DNA from: Phycisphaerae bacterium
Lineage (GTDB): Bacteria; Planctomycetota; Phycisphaerae; JAJVII01
DNA: 8,822 nt
Reading direction: 5' to 3'
Assembly: GCA_028706835.1 (NCBI GenBank)
Contig: JAQTVL010000155.1
Coordinates: 1 to 8,822, forward strand
This document shows, piece after piece, positions 7,314-8,822 of this stretch. The position numbers were made by a program, and so were the translations under genes. The notes under the pieces are model-generated. The model was not told the origin of the DNA. It worked only from the letters and a program-made list of their open reading frames with translations, and ran no database searches. How positions within the stretch are numbered: the first letter of the stretch is position 1; every line of letters starts with the position of its first letter.

Positions 7314-7745
7314 TCAGTCCTCCCTTGTCGCCGAACGGCGTTCGAACAGGCGATTGCAGTCGAACTCGCCCAGCACATCAGCGTTGACCACGACGCCGCC
7401 GAGGCGCAGCCGCTGGCACAGATCGAGTGCCTCGATCAGCATGTCGTTCTGGTCGTCGCGACCGGCCCGCCCGGGGATCAGGTGATCGCCCATGACGCGG
7501 AAGCTCACCCGCGGATGCTCGGCCATGGCGGCGACGAGCCGCTCCCGCAGCATCCACAGCCGGACTTCCTCGCGCTCGCAAAACAGCCGGCCGTCATTGG
7601 CGATTGCGATCTCGACGACATGCTCCGGCCCGAAACCGGCCAGGTGCCGGACCGTGCCGCCGAGCTGGGCCAAGATCGGCTTGGCGGCGGGGAGCCGTAG
7701 CGCGGGGCGTGGCGGCGGGCCGGAGGCGGGTTGCAAGATGCTCAT
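7314..7745 (-). CDS. ExbD-like periplasmic-domain protein without a membrane anchor
   Basis: Predicted 143 residues. Residues 43-125 line up by eye with the periplasmic part of the ExbD encoded just upstream. VVEIAIANDGRLFCEREEV matches the AITIDTAGQVYYEAFPV strand pair, LRERLVAAMAEHP matches the following helix, FRVMGDH matches VVVKGDG, and LIEALDLCQRLRLGGVVVNA matches VVEVLDLLRRLDITKFGLVT. A short insertion (about 91-99, GRAGRDDQN) follows the GD. The N-terminus (1-42) is Pro/Ala-rich and has neither the hydrophobic helix with its key Asp found in ExbD nor a recognisable signal peptide. Cellular location is therefore unclear: it may act in the cytoplasm, be exported in an unseen way, or be a decayed copy. 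The frame is intact and tightly packed (5 bases after exbD, GAAGGG 9 bases before the ATG), which favours a working gene. It probably arose from an exbD duplication. Confidence 0.75.
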   Translation of the reverse strand: MSILQPASGPPPRPALRLPAAKPILAQLGGTVRHLAGFGPEHVVEIAIANDGRLFCEREEVRLWMLRERLVAAMAEHPRVSFRVMGDHLIPGRAGRDDQNDMLIEALDLCQRLRLGGVVVNADVLGEFDCNRLFERRSATRED

Positions 7746-7750
7746 GGCGC

Positions 7751-8152
7751 TCAGCCCTTCGCCTTGCCGGTCACCAGACCGAACTTGGTGATGTCGAGGC
7801 GGCGCAGCAGGTCGAGCACCTCGACCACCTTGGCGTACTGAACCTGGCCGTCGCCCTTCACCACGACCGGGAAGTCGGGGGTCTGCGCCTGCTGATTGCG
7901 CAGGCGGGTTTCCAGCTCGCTCATCGAGACGGGGAAGGCTTCGTAATAGACCTGGCCCGCGGTATCGATGGTGATCGCCTTGGTGTTCGATTGCAGGCTC
8001 TGCGCCGACGACGCCTTGGGCAGGTTGACCTTGATCCCCTGCACCGAGGCCGTGGTCATGATGATGAAGATGACCAAGAGCACGAAGCACAGATCGAGCA
8101 TCGGCGTGATGTTGATGTCGTCATAGGGCTTGGCTTCGACGTTGATCTTCAT
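7751..8152 (-). CDS. exbD: ExbD/TolR-family biopolymer transport protein
   Basis: Predicted 133 residues, normal length for ExbD. Together with ExbB it forms the proton-driven motor that energises TonB. A short cytoplasmic tail (YDDINITPM) precedes one membrane helix (18-34, MLDLCFVLLVIFIIMTT). The helix carries Asp20, the position of the essential membrane Asp of the family (Asp25 in E. coli ExbD). The periplasmic domain follows: IKVNLPKA, AITIDTAGQVYYE at about 59-71, VVVKGDG, and the closing VVEVLDLLRRLDITKFGLVT. GGAG at 8162-8165 lies 9 bases before the ATG and overlaps the end of exbB; the genes are 6 bases apart. Nothing suggests decay. TolR is the alternative family, but the tonB neighbour and the absence of tolA, tolB or pal nearby favour an ExbD role. 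Confidence 0.96.
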   Translation of the reverse strand: MKINVEAKPYDDINITPMLDLCFVLLVIFIIMTTASVQGIKVNLPKASSAQSLQSNTKAITIDTAGQVYYEAFPVSMSELETRLRNQQAQTPDFPVVVKGDGQVQYAKVVEVLDLLRRLDITKFGLVTGKAKG

Positions 8153-8158
8153 GACACC

Positions 8159-8822
8159 TTACTCCGCAGGCTGGACGCGGCCCGAGAGCGCGCGGCGATG
8201 AAGGTCAGCAAAGCGGGTGATCAGCTTGTCGACGAATACCTGCATCGAGGCGGTGACGTCGCTGTTGCGGCTGGCGATATAGTTGTAGCCGAACAAGGCC
8301 GGGATTGCGACGAACAGGCCGGCCACGGTAGCCACCAGCGCGGCCGAGACACCCGGCGCGATCGCGTTGACATTGACATCGCCGGCGAGCGCGATCGAGG
8401 CGAACACGATGATGATGCCGAGCACGGTGCCCAGGAGCCCGATGAACGGCCCGCCCGAGATCGCGATGGTCAGCAGCACCATCCAGCGGTTGAGCTTCTG
8501 GGTCTCGTCGACCTGCTGGGCGTCGAGGCTGGCGCGGATCGCTTCGACCGTCTCGTCGGCGAGCCCGCCGCGCGGATTCTCGGCGGTCGCCGCCTCGAAC
8601 TCGGTAACGCCCGCCTTGTAGATGCGCGCGAGCGGGCTTTCATCGAGCAGTCTCGCCTGGCCGGCGTCGAGGCCCTGCATCCAGTCCGCGGACAGGACGT
8701 TACCCCGCCGTTGATCGAACATCTGGCTGAACAGCCGGTTGGCACGCGCCGCGCGGCCGACATAGCTGCCCTTCACATACATCACCACCCAGGAGATCAG
8801 CGACATGAGCAAGATCGGAAGA
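8159..8822 (-). CDS. exbB: ExbB/TolQ/MotA-family proton channel protein, N-terminus outside window
   Basis: Inner-membrane channel subunit of the TonB motor. The frame ends with TAA at 8161 and stays open to the right edge, so the start is missing; the first in-frame ATG is at 8806, but it falls inside the first membrane helix (LMSLISWVVMYV) and is unlikely to be the start. After a cytoplasmic loop (Arg/Glu-rich, about 8490-8760) come helix 2 with the family signature GGPFIGLLGTVLGI and helix 3 with PGVSAALVATVAGLFVAIPA, each carrying the conserved membrane Thr. The end is a short basic cytoplasmic tail. The 215 residues from that ATG fit a channel missing roughly its first 15-40 residues. 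The final 11 bases at the edge may be adapter sequence, so residues before the ATG at 8806 should not be trusted. It is the first gene visible in the run; the operon promoter must lie further upstream. Confidence 0.95.
   Translation of the reverse strand, partial: LPILLMSLISWVVMYVKGSYVGRAARANRLFSQMFDQRRGNVLSADWMQGLDAGQARLLDESPLARIYKAGVTEFEAATAENPRGGLADETVEAIRASLDAQQVDETQKLNRWMVLLTIAISGGPFIGLLGTVLGIIIVFASIALAGDVNVNAIAPGVSAALVATVAGLFVAIPALFGYNYIASRNSDVTASMQVFVDKLITRFADLHRRALSGRVQPAE
8812..8822 (+). other. Adapter-like 11 bases at the right edge
   Basis: The final bases AGATCGGAAGA equal the first 11 bases of the common Illumina TruSeq-type adapter (AGATCGGAAGAGC). If the window edge is also a contig end, this is probably untrimmed adapter, not genome. 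The exbB frame stays open through it, so a chance match is not excluded. Confidence 0.5.

Noticed and set aside
7746..8090. An earlier start for the ExbD-like gene, extending its frame back over exbD
   Set aside because: The extra residues are an out-of-frame reading of exbD. The ATG at 7745 directly follows the exbD stop and has its own GAAGGG at a good distance.

Overview
The window reads as a piece of a high-GC Gram-negative genome, most likely an alphaproteobacterium of the Sphingomonadales/Caulobacterales kind. The basis is the GC-rich coding, the porin type, the adhesin type, and an 'EVVVTG'-style motif common in the TonB-linked proteins of those groups. The assignment rests on protein style only. 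Almost every base is coding and everything real lies on the minus strand; no RNA gene, mobile element, CRISPR array or origin was seen.

In the direction of transcription (right to left) there are seven genes with gaps of at most 53 bases, several of them overlapping: (1) an ExbB/TolQ proton-channel protein whose start lies beyond the right edge; (2) a normal ExbD with its membrane anchor; (3) a small protein resembling the periplasmic part of ExbD but with no visible membrane segment or export signal; (4) a TonB-type energy transducer with a proline-rich span; (5) a Porin_5-type outer-membrane beta-barrel; (6) a small exported protein of unknown function with a TonB-box-like motif close to its predicted mature N-terminus; (7) the first 1368 codons of a giant filamentous-haemagglutinin-type adhesin, with signal peptide, helical extension, TPS (two-partner secretion) domain and beta-helix repeats, running off the left edge.

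The gene order suggests one transcription unit in which an inner-membrane ExbB-ExbD-TonB motor is made together with a porin, a small TonB-box-bearing exported factor and a very large surface adhesin. No FhaC/TpsB secretion pore and no TonB-dependent receptor with a plug domain is present here. What the motor energises is therefore open. The working idea is a motor dedicated to export, assembly or release of the adhesin, possibly through the small protein; this is inference. The promoter is expected upstream of ExbB, outside the window. The last 11 bases at the right edge equal the start of a common Illumina adapter and may not be genomic.
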